Assembly: GCF_017876795.1 (NCBI RefSeq)
Contig: NZ_JAGIOR010000001.1
Location: 3,994,501-4,058,500 of the forward strand
Source: Rhizobium leguminosarum
Lineage (GTDB): Bacteria; Pseudomonadota; Alphaproteobacteria; Rhizobiales; Rhizobiaceae
Direction: 5' to 3'
Length of the DNA stretch: 64,000 nt
How positions within the stretch are numbered: position 1 is the stretch's first letter; every line of letters begins with the position of its first letter. A model generated the notes under the pieces. It had not been told where the DNA came from. It ran no database searches and was given only the letters and a program-made list of their open reading frames with translations. This document shows positions 17,805-27,006 of the stretch, in pieces. The position numbers and the translations under genes were made by a program.

Positions 17805-18494
17805 TCACGCCGCTGTCACAGTCCGGCCGCGGCTTTCATGGAGATCGAGGCAGCGCTCGAACCAGGCCATGACGGGATCGGCGGCAGCCAGCATGGTGAG
17901 ACCGGCTGAAACACGCAGCCATTGCAGCGCGCCGAAGACGATATAGTCGGCAAAGAGCGGTGTCTGCCCACCGATGAACGATTGGAATTTCAGCATGTGC
18001 CGGAGCGGCTCCAGCTTGGCGCCGAAGGCGGCCTTCTCCGCTTCGCTGTCGGCGGCAATCACCTCTAGCGGTTTGCCGAGCCTGACCTCACGGCTCTCGC
18101 GGAAATAGGCCTTGTCTCCGTCGTCGAGGTTCGCGTGAATGTCGAGAAGGGCGATGCGCATGATCGCCGGATGGATGATCATCTGCGAATAGCCTTCCAC
18201 CATCCGCGACAGCGCCTTGCCGCCCTCGCCGCCAAATAGCGACGGCCGCTCGGGATAGGCCTCCTCGAGATAAAGGGCGATATCGAAACTGTCGGAGACC
18301 AGCCGGCCGTTATCGTCGAGGACGGGCACCGTCTGCGAGACGCCGCCGCCGATTGCGCGGATGCGGGCATAGGTCGTCGGGATCTCCTCGAAATCCAGCC
18401 GCTTATGCGCCAGCGCCATCACCGCCTTCCAGCAATGGGGCGAGAAGAAGCGCTGTTCGTCGGCGCCGCACAGGGAATAGAGGGCTCGGGTCAT
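17805..18494 (-). CDS. Glutathione S-transferase family protein
   Basis: The 229-residue protein has an N-terminal thioredoxin-like domain with CGADEQRFFSPHCWK (a Ser-Pro-His-Cys turn near the glutathione site), VPVLDDNGRLVSDS with the cis-proline, and ALYLEEAYP. A helical C-terminal domain ends in WFERCLDL. The family is clear; the substrate is unknown. It is divergent from the DinB-family gene with about 140 bp between starts. Confidence 0.86.
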   Translation of the reverse strand: MTRALYSLCGADEQRFFSPHCWKAVMALAHKRLDFEEIPTTYARIRAIGGGVSQTVPVLDDNGRLVSDSFDIALYLEEAYPERPSLFGGEGGKALSRMVEGYSQMIIHPAIMRIALLDIHANLDDGDKAYFRESREVRLGKPLEVIAADSEAEKAAFGAKLEPLRHMLKFQSFIGGQTPLFADYIVFGALQWLRVSAGLTMLAAADPVMAWFERCLDLHESRGRTVTAA

Positions 18495-18632
18495 AACGGT
18501 CCTTTCAAGGTCACAGCTCTGGCCATTCCACGACAGAAAACACCGGCGATCAAATCAGGAAATTTCATGGGGCCATCACTGGGATTTCTGGGGAAGCGGG
18601 CTAAATTGCCGACAAGACACGGGGAGGACCGA

Positions 18633-19160
18633 ATGCTCCGACATTACAGGATGTTTGCTGCCTATAACCGCTGGGCCAACGCCCAAGTCTATGCGGCGGC
18701 GGCTGAACTCAGCGACGCGGAATTCCGCAGCGACCGCGGCGCCTTCTTCGGGTCGCTGCACCGCACGCTCAATCATCTGCTCGTCGCCGACCGGATATGG
18801 ATGAAGCGCTTCACCGGCACCGGCGAAGCGCCGGCGACACTTGATGCCGTTCTCTATGAAGAGCTGGATGCGCTTGCCATGGCACGCAGGGCGGAGGACG
18901 AGCGGATCATTGCCTGGACGGGCACGCTTGATCAGGCAACCCTTGCCGCCGACTTCACCTATGTGCCGGTGACGCAGGCGATCGAGATCACCCAGCCATT
19001 GCAGCCGGCGCTCGCGCATCTCTTCAACCACCAGACCCATCATCGCGGCCAGTGCCACATGACGCTGACGGCGCTCGGCAAGACGAGCCTCAGTCTCGAT
19101 CTCATCTACTTCCTGCGCAGTGAGGGCCACGAGTGGATGTCAAGCGGCCCTCTAAATTGA
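18633..19160 (+). CDS. DinB-family protein
   Basis: This 175-residue four-helix-bundle protein begins MLRHYRMFAAYNRWAN, the DinB family opening. It has three likely metal-binding histidines, in HRTLNHLLVADRIW and HLFNHQTHHRGQ. Relatives are metal-dependent thiol transferases or DNA-damage-inducible proteins of uncertain function. ATG 18633 is preceded by GGGGAGGA; the frame is open upstream but that segment overlaps the divergent GST start. Confidence 0.88.
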   Translation: MLRHYRMFAAYNRWANAQVYAAAAELSDAEFRSDRGAFFGSLHRTLNHLLVADRIWMKRFTGTGEAPATLDAVLYEELDALAMARRAEDERIIAWTGTLDQATLAADFTYVPVTQAIEITQPLQPALAHLFNHQTHHRGQCHMTLTALGKTSLSLDLIYFLRSEGHEWMSSGPLN

Positions 19161-19218
19161 AAAGTTAGAACATGATGTTATCCAAAAACCGCACACACTT
19201 TTCGGCACCATGTTCTCA
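19161..19218 (+). repeat. Dispersed intergenic repeat, type A copy (short)
   Basis: AGAACATG (19167-19174) and CATGTTCT (19209-19216) form an 8-bp perfect stem around CCAAAAACCGCACACACTTT. The core AAAACCGC...CACACTTTT is shared with 37133-37239 and 59821-59920. The copy sits directly after the DinB gene. Confidence 0.65.
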
Positions 19219-19348
19219 AGATAGCATTAACCGCCTTTGCCGGTTCCGCCGCGCATCCGTGGCTTCCCGCTCGAAAATTCAGCCTCTTTTAAAAGCTTGC
19301 GCGCATAGCGGAAACACGGAGCAAAACGTCGGGCATCGAGGGATCGTC

Positions 19349-20398
19349 ATGCAGAATGCAAGCGCAAACGCATTGGTGCCGCGCGAGGCGGTGCGCCCGG
19401 CGCCTATGCCCGACATTCAGAAGATCGCCCAGCACCTGGCGCGCCTGAACGTCGCCGCCTTGCCGCGCAACTACGAACTCTTTCATGAGGCGATTATCGG
19501 GCTGAATGCCGGTCTTGCGCAGGATATCGCAGCACTCGGGCCGCAGCCGCAACAAGCGATGCTCGACGAACTCGGATTGAAATATCGCCTGGTCGGCCAT
19601 TGCGGGCTGGCGGGTGAGACGTCGCGGAACGAGGCGAGCCGTATGCTGCGTGATGTAGCGGACAGGCTTGCCGAAGGACTGAGGCACAAGGACGCCTTTG
19701 CACGCGCCTGCGGCACAATCCTGAAATCGGTTTCCGACTATGACGACCAGAGCCTTGCCGCCTTCCTCGGCGAGGTCGACTACCTCTCCGCCTCGCTTGC
19801 GACGGTGCTGTCGGCGGAAACGGAGATCGCGGCTAAGCTGCAGGATGACATCAAGAGGCTGGAAACGCTGGAACGCGGCATTTCGGCGATGCAATCGGCG
19901 GCCGTCGCCGACAGGATCACCGGGCTTCCGAACCGCATCGCGCTGAACCGGGAGATAGCCGATCTCTATGAGCGCGAAGAGGGTTTTGCCGGCAGCGCGC
20001 TGATCATGGTCGATATCGACAATTTTTCCGATCTTAATGAAAGATATGGCGCCCAGGCAGGCAACAAGCTGCTGAAGAAGCTCGCCGGGCTTTTCCGCAA
20101 GTCGGTCAAGAAGAACGACTTCGTCGCCCGCACTGAGGCTGACGAATTCGCGCTGCTGTTTGCCAATGTCGGCATGCAGGATGCCTTGACGATCGCCGAG
20201 CGCCTGCGCGCCTCCGTCGAGGACAATCTCGTCTTCGCAACCTCTGATAACGCCGATCGCGGCAGGCTGACCATCTCGATCGGCGTGGCACTCAGCACCG
20301 ATGCGGCAACACCGGGACAATTGCAGGCCAATGCCCGGGTGGCGCTTCTCGCCGCGCAGTCCAATCCGAGGCGGCCGGTGCAGGCTTTCGGACACTGA
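19349..20398 (+). CDS. GGDEF-domain protein with degenerate active site
   Basis: This 349-residue protein has an N-terminal helical region (about 20-180) of unknown fold ending in a coiled segment. A C-terminal GGDEF domain follows, with TGLPNR (191-196) and VDIDNFSDLN (221-230). The active-site loop reads RTEADEF (261-267) where diguanylate cyclases need GG[DE]EF, so both catalytic glycines are lost. It probably cannot make cyclic di-GMP and may act as a sensor or partner. ATG 19349 has GAGGGA upstream; the longer open frame begins inside an intergenic repeat and is rejected. Confidence 0.86.
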   Translation: MQNASANALVPREAVRPAPMPDIQKIAQHLARLNVAALPRNYELFHEAIIGLNAGLAQDIAALGPQPQQAMLDELGLKYRLVGHCGLAGETSRNEASRMLRDVADRLAEGLRHKDAFARACGTILKSVSDYDDQSLAAFLGEVDYLSASLATVLSAETEIAAKLQDDIKRLETLERGISAMQSAAVADRITGLPNRIALNREIADLYEREEGFAGSALIMVDIDNFSDLNERYGAQAGNKLLKKLAGLFRKSVKKNDFVARTEADEFALLFANVGMQDALTIAERLRASVEDNLVFATSDNADRGRLTISIGVALSTDAATPGQLQANARVALLAAQSNPRRPVQAFGH

Positions 20399-20470
20399 AG
20401 GCGGACAAGCAAGCTTGTCGCGGAACAAGCGCTCTTGCCTTGGCGGGCGCTTTCGGCCAAAACGCCGGCC

Positions 20471-22354
20471 ATGATCACGCTCACCGATATTTCCGCCCGC
20501 ATCGCAGGGCGCCTGCTTCTCGATAATGCCAGCATTTCGCTGCCTTCGGGCACGAAGGCGGGGCTCGTCGGGCGCAACGGCGCCGGCAAGTCGACGCTGT
20601 TTCGCGTCATCACCGGCGATCTCGGCTCGGAGACCGGATCGGTGTCGATCCCGAAGGCCGCACGCATCGGCCAGGTGGCGCAGGAAGCGCCGGCGACCGA
20701 GGACGCCCTGATCGAGATCGTGCTTTCAGCCGACAAGGAACGCGCGGCCCTCGTAGCCGAGGCGGAGACGGCGACCGATCCGCACCGCATTGCCGAAATC
20801 CAGATGCGCCTCGTCGATATCGATGCGCATTCGGCCGAAGCGCGCGCGGCGAGCATCCTTGCCGGCCTCGGCTTCGACCAGGAGGCGCAGGCCCGCCCGG
20901 CCTCGTCCTTTTCCGGCGGCTGGCGCATGCGCGTCGCCCTTGCCGCCGTGCTGTTTTCCGAGCCGGATCTGCTGCTGCTGGACGAGCCGACCAACTATCT
21001 CGACCTCGAAGGTACGCTATGGCTGGAAGACTATGTCCGGCGCTATCCGCACACCGTCATCATCATCAGCCACGACCGCGACCTCTTGAACAATGCGGTC
21101 AATGCGATCGTCCATCTCGACCAGAAGAAGCTGACCTTCTATCGCGGCGGTTACGACCAGTTCGAGCGGCAGAAGGCGGAAGCCGACGAGCTACAGACCA
21201 AGGCCAAGGCCAAAAACGACGCAGCCCGCAAACATCTGCAGGGCTTCATCGACCGCTTCAAGGCCAAGGCTTCCAAGGCCCGACAGGCGCAATCGCGCGT
21301 CAAGGCGCTCGAGCGCATGGGTACGGTCGCTGCTGTGATCGAGGATCACGTGCAGCCGATCACTTTTCCCGAGCCGGAAAAGCAGCCGGCCTCGCCGATC
21401 GTCGCGATCCAGAGCGGCGCCGTCGGCTACGAGCCCGGCAATCCGATCCTGAAGAACCTCAACCTGCGCATCGACAATGACGACCGCATCGCCCTGCTCG
21501 GCTCGAACGGCAACGGCAAATCGACCTTCGCCAAATTCATCTCCGGCCGGCTTGCGCCGGAAAGCGGTGAAGTGAAGCTGGCGCCGAGCCTGAAGATCGG
21601 CTTCTTCGCGCAGCACCAGCTCGACGACCTCATCCCTGAGCAATCGCCGGTGGAGCATGTGCGCCGGCTGATGCCCGGCGCGCCGGAGCCCAAGGTTCGC
21701 GCCCGCGTCGCCCAGATGGGGCTTGCCACCGAGAAGATGGCGACCGCCGCCAAGGATCTTTCCGGCGGTGAAAAAGCCCGCCTGCTGATGGGACTTGCCG
21801 CCTTCAATGCGCCCAATCTGCTGATCCTCGACGAACCCACAAACCATCTCGACATCGACAGCCGCCGGGCGCTGATCGAGGCGCTGAACGATTACGAAGG
21901 AGCGGTCATCCTGATCTCGCACGATCGCCATCTGATCGAGGCGACGGTCGACCGGCTGTGGCTGGTCAATGGCGGCACGGTGACGACCTTCGAAGGCGAT
22001 ATGGACGAATATCGCGACCTCATCGTCAGTTCAGGTAAAAAAAAAGAAGAAAAGCCGCAGCTAACTGAAGATGCGACGTCGAAGGCCGACCAGCGCAAGC
22101 TCAATGCCGAACGTCGCGCCTCGCTGACGCCGCTCAAGAAAAAGATCAACGAAATCGAATCCTTGACGGCGAAGCTGGAGAAACAGATTCAGGCGCTTGA
22201 CGCGGAACTTGCAAATCCCGCCCTTTACGAGAAAACGCCCGCCAAGGCCGCCGAGAAGGTAAAGCAGCGCGGCGAGGCTGCGGCAAAACTGGCTGCCGCC
22301 GAGGAAGACTGGCTGATGCTTTCGGCCGAATACGAAGAAGCGATGGCGGGATAG
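20471..22354 (+). CDS. ABC-F family ATPase, YheS-like
   Basis: The 627-residue protein has two ABC ATPase domains and no membrane segments. Walker A sites are GRNGAGKST (34-42) and GSNGNGKST (about 346-354). The signatures are SFSGGWRMR and LSGGEKARL, and there are two LLLDEPTN/LILDEPTN Walker B regions. The interdomain linker reads FIDRFKAKASKARQAQSRVK. The N-terminus and linker resemble E. coli YheS more than Uup or EttA. ABC-F proteins bind ribosomes and relieve stalling. The C-terminal 90 residues form a basic coiled coil. ATG 20471 fits the family start better than the in-frame ATG at 20435. Confidence 0.92.
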   Translation: MITLTDISARIAGRLLLDNASISLPSGTKAGLVGRNGAGKSTLFRVITGDLGSETGSVSIPKAARIGQVAQEAPATEDALIEIVLSADKERAALVAEAETATDPHRIAEIQMRLVDIDAHSAEARAASILAGLGFDQEAQARPASSFSGGWRMRVALAAVLFSEPDLLLLDEPTNYLDLEGTLWLEDYVRRYPHTVIIISHDRDLLNNAVNAIVHLDQKKLTFYRGGYDQFERQKAEADELQTKAKAKNDAARKHLQGFIDRFKAKASKARQAQSRVKALERMGTVAAVIEDHVQPITFPEPEKQPASPIVAIQSGAVGYEPGNPILKNLNLRIDNDDRIALLGSNGNGKSTFAKFISGRLAPESGEVKLAPSLKIGFFAQHQLDDLIPEQSPVEHVRRLMPGAPEPKVRARVAQMGLATEKMATAAKDLSGGEKARLLMGLAAFNAPNLLILDEPTNHLDIDSRRALIEALNDYEGAVILISHDRHLIEATVDRLWLVNGGTVTTFEGDMDEYRDLIVSSGKKKEEKPQLTEDATSKADQRKLNAERRASLTPLKKKINEIESLTAKLEKQIQALDAELANPALYEKTPAKAAEKVKQRGEAAAKLAAAEEDWLMLSAEYEEAMAG

Positions 22355-22482
22355 CCACAGGCTTTATTGAAAGCGTGGCGAAGTGCCGCGGATCGGCACA
22401 ATTCCGGCCACCATCAACCAATCGTTAACCATAATTCGAAAGGTTGTCTCAACATTCGTTACTGATTTGTTGAGCCCTTTCG

Positions 22483-23325
22483 ATGTATCGCTTTTTCATT
22501 CTGTCCTGCATGGCCCTTACGGCCACCCTGTCTGCCTGCAGCACCACCAAACAGGCCCCGGATACATCGATCAAGACCTCCTCGGTGATCGCGCCCGAGG
22601 AGCGGAAACTTGCCTATGCCGGCGACGATGCGGCGCCGCGCATGAGCGGCTGGCACCATCTGGCCGGACGAACGCTGGAAGTCTCCTCGCTCGCCGATCT
22701 CAAGCTGCAGGACAAGGAAGTGATCCTGAGCTTTGACGACGGCCCGATCCCCGGTCGGACAGACAAGGTGCTGGCGATCCTCGACCGGTTCGGCGTCAAG
22801 GGCGCCTTCATGATGGTCGGCGAAATGGCCGCAATGCATCCGGCGCTGGCCCGCAAGGTCGCTGAGGACGGCAACACGATCGGCAGTCACACCTATGACC
22901 ACGCCAACCTGAGTTCGCTTGATTTCGACGCGGCGATGGCCGAGGTGATCAAGGGCGAATTGGCGGTGACCAAGGCGACGGGAACCGACGTCTCCTTCTT
23001 CCGCTTCCCCTATCTTGCCGAGAGCCACAGACTGCGCGCCGCGATCGCCATGCGCGATTTGGTGGTCATGGATGTCGATATCGACAGCAAGGACTATTTC
23101 GCCACAACACCGGCCTCCGTGACGCAGCGGACGATGGATCTGCTGCACAAACGCGGCCGCGGCATCATTCTGATGCATGACATCCACAAGCGCACCGCAA
23201 CGATGCTGCCGACCCTGCTTTCGGACCTTGAAGCCGAAGGCTACAAGGTGGTGACGCTGAAGTTCAAGAAGACCCAGGCGCCGAACAACCTCGTCGCCTC
23301 GGCCGATTTCGTGACAACCCGGTAA
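22483..23325 (+). CDS. Polysaccharide deacetylase (NodB-homology) lipoprotein
   Basis: The 280-residue protein begins with a lipoprotein signal (MYRFFILSCMALTATLSAC; Cys19). A NodB-type carbohydrate esterase 4 domain follows: LSFDDGP (catalytic Asp and metal Asp), SHTYDH (metal-binding His pair), RFPY and LMHDIH (catalytic His). All key residues are present, so it is likely an active, zinc-dependent deacetylase of envelope polysaccharide or peptidoglycan. A short hairpin (CAACCCGG/CCGGGTTG, 23315-23335) overlaps its stop codon. Confidence 0.9.
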   Translation: MYRFFILSCMALTATLSACSTTKQAPDTSIKTSSVIAPEERKLAYAGDDAAPRMSGWHHLAGRTLEVSSLADLKLQDKEVILSFDDGPIPGRTDKVLAILDRFGVKGAFMMVGEMAAMHPALARKVAEDGNTIGSHTYDHANLSSLDFDAAMAEVIKGELAVTKATGTDVSFFRFPYLAESHRLRAAIAMRDLVVMDVDIDSKDYFATTPASVTQRTMDLLHKRGRGIILMHDIHKRTATMLPTLLSDLEAEGYKVVTLKFKKTQAPNNLVASADFVTTR

Positions 23326-23394
23326 AGCCGGGTTGCCAAGTCCAGACCGGCTGCCTAGATCTGTTCGACGTCAACAGGAGCCGGCAGGTCGAAC

Positions 23395-25437
23395 ATGAAC
23401 CTTCACCTCGAAATGGACGACGATCCGCGCACCCGCCTGTTCATCGACGAGCATAATCGCGTTTCCGACGTGGCACTCAGAACACCTGAATTCGTCAGCG
23501 ATCGCGACGCGATCAAGGCGCTGATCGAGCGCCAGGACCGGCTGATCGTTCCGATGCGCCGCGGTGCGTGGCTGTTCGATTTCCGGCAGAGCAAGGACAA
23601 TCCTCTCGGCGTCTGGCTCCGTCTGCCTGAAGACCGGGAGCCGCGGCCGGATGCCGATTGGGAGCCGGTCTTCGATCTCGATGCCTTCTGCGTCAGTGAA
23701 GGCAAGCGCTGGAACTGGCGCGGCGCCGTCACCTGCCCGTGGGAGCCGACGCGGGTGCTGCTCACCCTTTCGGACGGCGGCTCCGACCTTCTCCGGCTGC
23801 TCGAATTCGACGCAGAGAGCAAGCAGATCGTCGAGGGCGGTTTCGATACGCCGGCCGCGCGATCGCACGCCAATTGGCTGAGCCGCGACGAGATCTGCTA
23901 TTTCGGTTCAATCGACCGATTTTCGGCGACCCGCTCCGGATGGCCGCGGGTCGGGCGGCGATTGAAGCGCGGGCAGCGGCCGGAAGATGCCACCGTCATG
24001 TTCGAAGCCGCAAACGAGGACGTCTACGGCTTCAATCTCGTCATCGACCCTGCCCTGTCAGGCGCTTCGGCGGATGCCGGATTGATCGACATTTTCGTCG
24101 CCGCCCATGAGATCGGCGTGGCCAGCGCTTTCCTGACTGCCGACGACGGCACACAGCGGCGCATCGATCTGCCCAAGGAGGCGGACTTCCAGTTCAATCA
24201 CGATCATTGCCTCTGGCGGGCAAAGACCGATGAGCGGGTTCCCACCGGCAGCCTGGTGCTGCAGCGCTTCGATCCCGGCTCGGAGACAGCGCCGCTCGGG
24301 CCGGAGCGTATCCTGTTTCAGCCTGGCGAGGGCCAGTCGATCTCGCAGTTGATGCTGATGCGCGAGTGGTGCGTCTTCATCATTTCCGATCGGCTGCGCC
24401 CGCGGCTCATGGTGCTTGATCTGACGAAGCCCGATGCCGAACAGCGCGAGATCGCGCTGCCGGCGGACATGCAGACGGCTCATTTCAGGCCGCTCTATGC
24501 GGATCTGCATCTTGGCGACGACACGCTGTGCATCATCGGCCAAGGCTTCCTGCAGCCTCCGGCCTGTTACCGTCTCGCGCTGTCGGACCGCAGCAAGGAG
24601 GCCGAGCCGATTTTCGTCGCCGCGGCGCCCAGCTATTTCGATGCGACCGATATGTCATCCGAACTGCTGGAGGCGGTTTCCGAGGACGGAACCAGGGTTG
24701 CCTACCGGCTGGTCCTGCCGAAGCAATGGACTAAGGGCGCGCTGCCGGTGCTGCTTTACGGCTATGGCGGCTTCGATGTTTCGTTGTCGCCGAACTATTC
24801 CGGCGTGACAGGCCGCTGGCTGGAACAAGGCGGGGCCTATGTGCAGGCCTATATCCGCGGCGGCGGCGAATTCGGGCCCGACTGGTATCGCAGCGCCAAG
24901 CGGCAGGGGCGAGACAGGGCGTTTGCCGATTTCGTCGCCATCGCCCGCGATCTCGTCGCCCGCGGCTACACCGTGCCGTCGCGGATCGCCTGCCAGGGCG
25001 GCAGCAATGGCGGTCTGCTGACGGGCGTGATGCTGACGCGCTACCCACAAGATTTCGGCGCCGTCTGGTGCCAGGTGCCGGTGCTCGACATGACACGCTT
25101 CCACCTGTTCAGCGCGGGGCAGGCCTGGATGGACGAGTACGGCGATCCGGAGATTTCAACGGACCGGGATTTCATGCTCGGTTATTCGCCGCTCCACAAT
25201 GTCAGGCCGGCGACTGAGATCACCTATCCGCCGATCTATATCGAAAGCTCCGCCAATGACGACCGCGTGCATCCCTCGCATGCGCGCCGCTTCGCCGCGC
25301 GGCTGGAAGAAGCAGGACACCGGCCGTTCTTCCATGAATTCGGCTCAGGCGGGCATGGCGGCGACGGCAATTCCGAAGAACGCGCCGCCCGCGCGGCAAT
25401 GGGATACAGCTTCCTTCGCCAGACCATCATGGGCTAG
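23395..25437 (+). CDS. Prolyl oligopeptidase family serine peptidase (S9A)
   Basis: The 680-residue protein has the two-domain plan of prolyl oligopeptidase: an N-terminal beta-propeller (about 70-390) and a C-terminal alpha/beta-hydrolase domain. The hydrolase domain has the nucleophile Ser in GGSNGG (about 540-545), the catalytic Asp in SSANDDRVHP and the His in GSGGHGG. GYGGFDVSLSPNYS forms the oxyanion-hole region. No signal peptide is seen, so it is probably cytoplasmic and cleaves short proline-containing peptides. Confidence 0.93.
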   Translation: MNLHLEMDDDPRTRLFIDEHNRVSDVALRTPEFVSDRDAIKALIERQDRLIVPMRRGAWLFDFRQSKDNPLGVWLRLPEDREPRPDADWEPVFDLDAFCVSEGKRWNWRGAVTCPWEPTRVLLTLSDGGSDLLRLLEFDAESKQIVEGGFDTPAARSHANWLSRDEICYFGSIDRFSATRSGWPRVGRRLKRGQRPEDATVMFEAANEDVYGFNLVIDPALSGASADAGLIDIFVAAHEIGVASAFLTADDGTQRRIDLPKEADFQFNHDHCLWRAKTDERVPTGSLVLQRFDPGSETAPLGPERILFQPGEGQSISQLMLMREWCVFIISDRLRPRLMVLDLTKPDAEQREIALPADMQTAHFRPLYADLHLGDDTLCIIGQGFLQPPACYRLALSDRSKEAEPIFVAAAPSYFDATDMSSELLEAVSEDGTRVAYRLVLPKQWTKGALPVLLYGYGGFDVSLSPNYSGVTGRWLEQGGAYVQAYIRGGGEFGPDWYRSAKRQGRDRAFADFVAIARDLVARGYTVPSRIACQGGSNGGLLTGVMLTRYPQDFGAVWCQVPVLDMTRFHLFSAGQAWMDEYGDPEISTDRDFMLGYSPLHNVRPATEITYPPIYIESSANDDRVHPSHARRFAARLEEAGHRPFFHEFGSGGHGGDGNSEERAARAAMGYSFLRQTIMG

Positions 25438-25530
25438 TATCCAACAGAATGGAGGAGGAGAGCTTGTCGGCGCGCCTCTTTCTGCTACAAAGCGCAATAA
25501 ATCATACTTTTCATCAGGCTGGAAAACATC

Positions 25531-26457
25531 ATGTCCCCAATCAACCTCGCCATCGTCGGCGTCGGCAAGATCGTCCGCGACCAGCACCTCCCCTCCATCG
25601 CCAAGAACGCGGATTTCGAGCTTGTCGCCACGGCAAGCCGCCACGGCACGGTCGAAGGCATCAGGAGCTACACGACAATCGAGGCGATGCTCGACGCCGA
25701 GCCGTCGGTCGATGCGGTGTCGCTCTGCATGCCGCCGCAATACCGCTACGAGGCAGCCTATAAAGCGCTCGTCGCCGGCAAGCACGTCTTCCTGGAAAAG
25801 CCGCCCGGCGCAACGCTGAGCGAAGTGGCCGACCTCGAGGCGCTTGCCGCTAAGCAGGGCGCGTCGCTGTTTGCCAGCTGGCATTCGCGCTATGCGCCGG
25901 CCGTCGAGGCCGCCAAGGCGTTTCTGGCTTCGACGACGATCAAAAGCGTGCATGTGATCTGGAAAGAGGATGTCCGCCACTGGCATCCGAACCAGGATTG
26001 GATCTGGCAGGCCGGCGGCCTCGGCGTTTTCGATCCCGGCATCAACGCGCTGTCGATCGTCACCCATATCCTGCCGCGGCCGATCTTCATCACCGAGGCC
26101 GTGCTCGAATTTCCCGAGAACCGCGATGCGCCGATCGCGTCCGACATTCGCTTCCGCGATGCCGACGGCCTGCCGGTTCATGCCGAATTCGACTGGCGCC
26201 AGACCGGCAAGCAGAGCTGGGATATCGTCGCGGAGACGGCAGCCGGCCAGATGGTTCTCGCCGAAGGCGGCGCCAAGCTTTCTATCGACGGCACGCTGAC
26301 CTTCGCCGAGCCGGAGCAGGAATATCCCTCGCTCTACCGTCGCTTCGCCGAAATCATCAAGGCCGGCAAATCGGATGTCGATCTCGCGCCGCTGCGCCAT
26401 GTCGCCGACGCCTTCATGCTCGGCAAGCGAAAATTCGTGGACGCGTTCCACGACTGA
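25531..26457 (+). CDS. Gfo/Idh/MocA dehydrogenase, L-arabinose/D-galactose 1-dehydrogenase-like
   Basis: The 308-residue NAD(P)-dependent dehydrogenase has a Rossmann N-terminus (AIVGVGKIVRDQHLP), the conserved EKPPGATL (about 90-97, including the catalytic Lys) and GGLGVFDPGINALSIV. These features and its length closely resemble Azospirillum L-arabinose 1-dehydrogenase and Pseudomonas D-galactose dehydrogenase. Both oxidise the aldose to the lactone in non-phosphorylative sugar catabolism. Which sugar is used cannot be told. It is convergent with holC across a hairpin. Confidence 0.85.
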   Translation: MSPINLAIVGVGKIVRDQHLPSIAKNADFELVATASRHGTVEGIRSYTTIEAMLDAEPSVDAVSLCMPPQYRYEAAYKALVAGKHVFLEKPPGATLSEVADLEALAAKQGASLFASWHSRYAPAVEAAKAFLASTTIKSVHVIWKEDVRHWHPNQDWIWQAGGLGVFDPGINALSIVTHILPRPIFITEAVLEFPENRDAPIASDIRFRDADGLPVHAEFDWRQTGKQSWDIVAETAAGQMVLAEGGAKLSIDGTLTFAEPEQEYPSLYRRFAEIIKAGKSDVDLAPLRHVADAFMLGKRKFVDAFHD

Positions 26458-26524
26458 GCCGTCGGCGGCCGGGGGATCGTGCCGCTCAATATCCTCACGA
26501 ATTTCGACGACGACAAAGGCTCGA

Positions 26525-26557
26525 AGCGGTAACGCGCCACCGGCGCGGTAAACCGCT
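26525..26557. terminator. Hairpin between convergent sugar dehydrogenase and holC
   Basis: CGCGCC (26533-26538), ACC, GGCGCG (26542-26547) is nested inside AGCGGT...ACCGCT (26525-26530 and 26552-26557). It is a strong stem but lacks a clear T tract, so termination is uncertain. Confidence 0.4.
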
Positions 26558-27006
26558 CAAGCCTTCCTTTCCCACCGCCCTTCCGGCGTCTGCTGCCAAT
26601 AGGTGAGGTTATGCCCCTCGCCTTTCAGCTTCTTCCATTGCGCACGGGCGGCCTCCAGTTGCTCCTGGTCGTGACCGTCGAACATGAAGACAACGCGCTC
26701 ATAGGCATCAACCGGCGGCGGCTCGGCGCCGTCGATGATGAAACGCACGGTCGCAGCATTGGCATTGTCAGGTGTCACCGTCAAAAGCACCGGCTGGCTT
26801 TCGGCGAAATCGCCCTCGTCGGTGCCGTGGGGCAGGAAGCTCTCCTCGCGGAACGTCCAAAGATGCGCGTCGAGAACATCGCGCCGCGCCGGCTCACGCG
26901 TCTGAATGGCGACGCGCCAGCCGCGCTCGACGCTTTTGTCGATCAGCGGTGGAAGCGCGTCCTCCAGCCTGGTTTCGGTCAGATGATAAAAGAGAACGTC
27001 CGTCAT
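26557..27006 (-). CDS. holC: DNA polymerase III chi subunit
   Basis: HolC (chi) links the clamp loader to single-strand binding protein at the replication fork. The 149-residue protein begins TDVLFYHLTETRLEDALPPL and has the chi-family WTFREESFLPHG and VFMFDGHDQEQLEAAR stretches. It overlaps the stop of pepA by one base (TGATG), and pepA-holC is a conserved alphaproteobacterial pair. Confidence 0.92.
   Translation of the reverse strand: MTDVLFYHLTETRLEDALPPLIDKSVERGWRVAIQTREPARRDVLDAHLWTFREESFLPHGTDEGDFAESQPVLLTVTPDNANAATVRFIIDGAEPPPVDAYERVVFMFDGHDQEQLEAARAQWKKLKGEGHNLTYWQQTPEGRWERKA

Noticed and set aside
19172..19348. N-terminal extension of the GGDEF protein
   Set aside because: The first codons lie in a dispersed intergenic repeat. 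ATG 19349 has a good ribosome-binding site.
26458..26524. A short frame VPLNILTNFDDDKGSKR after the sugar dehydrogenase
   Set aside because: It looks protein-like but is too short, has no ribosome-binding site and matches nothing I recognise.
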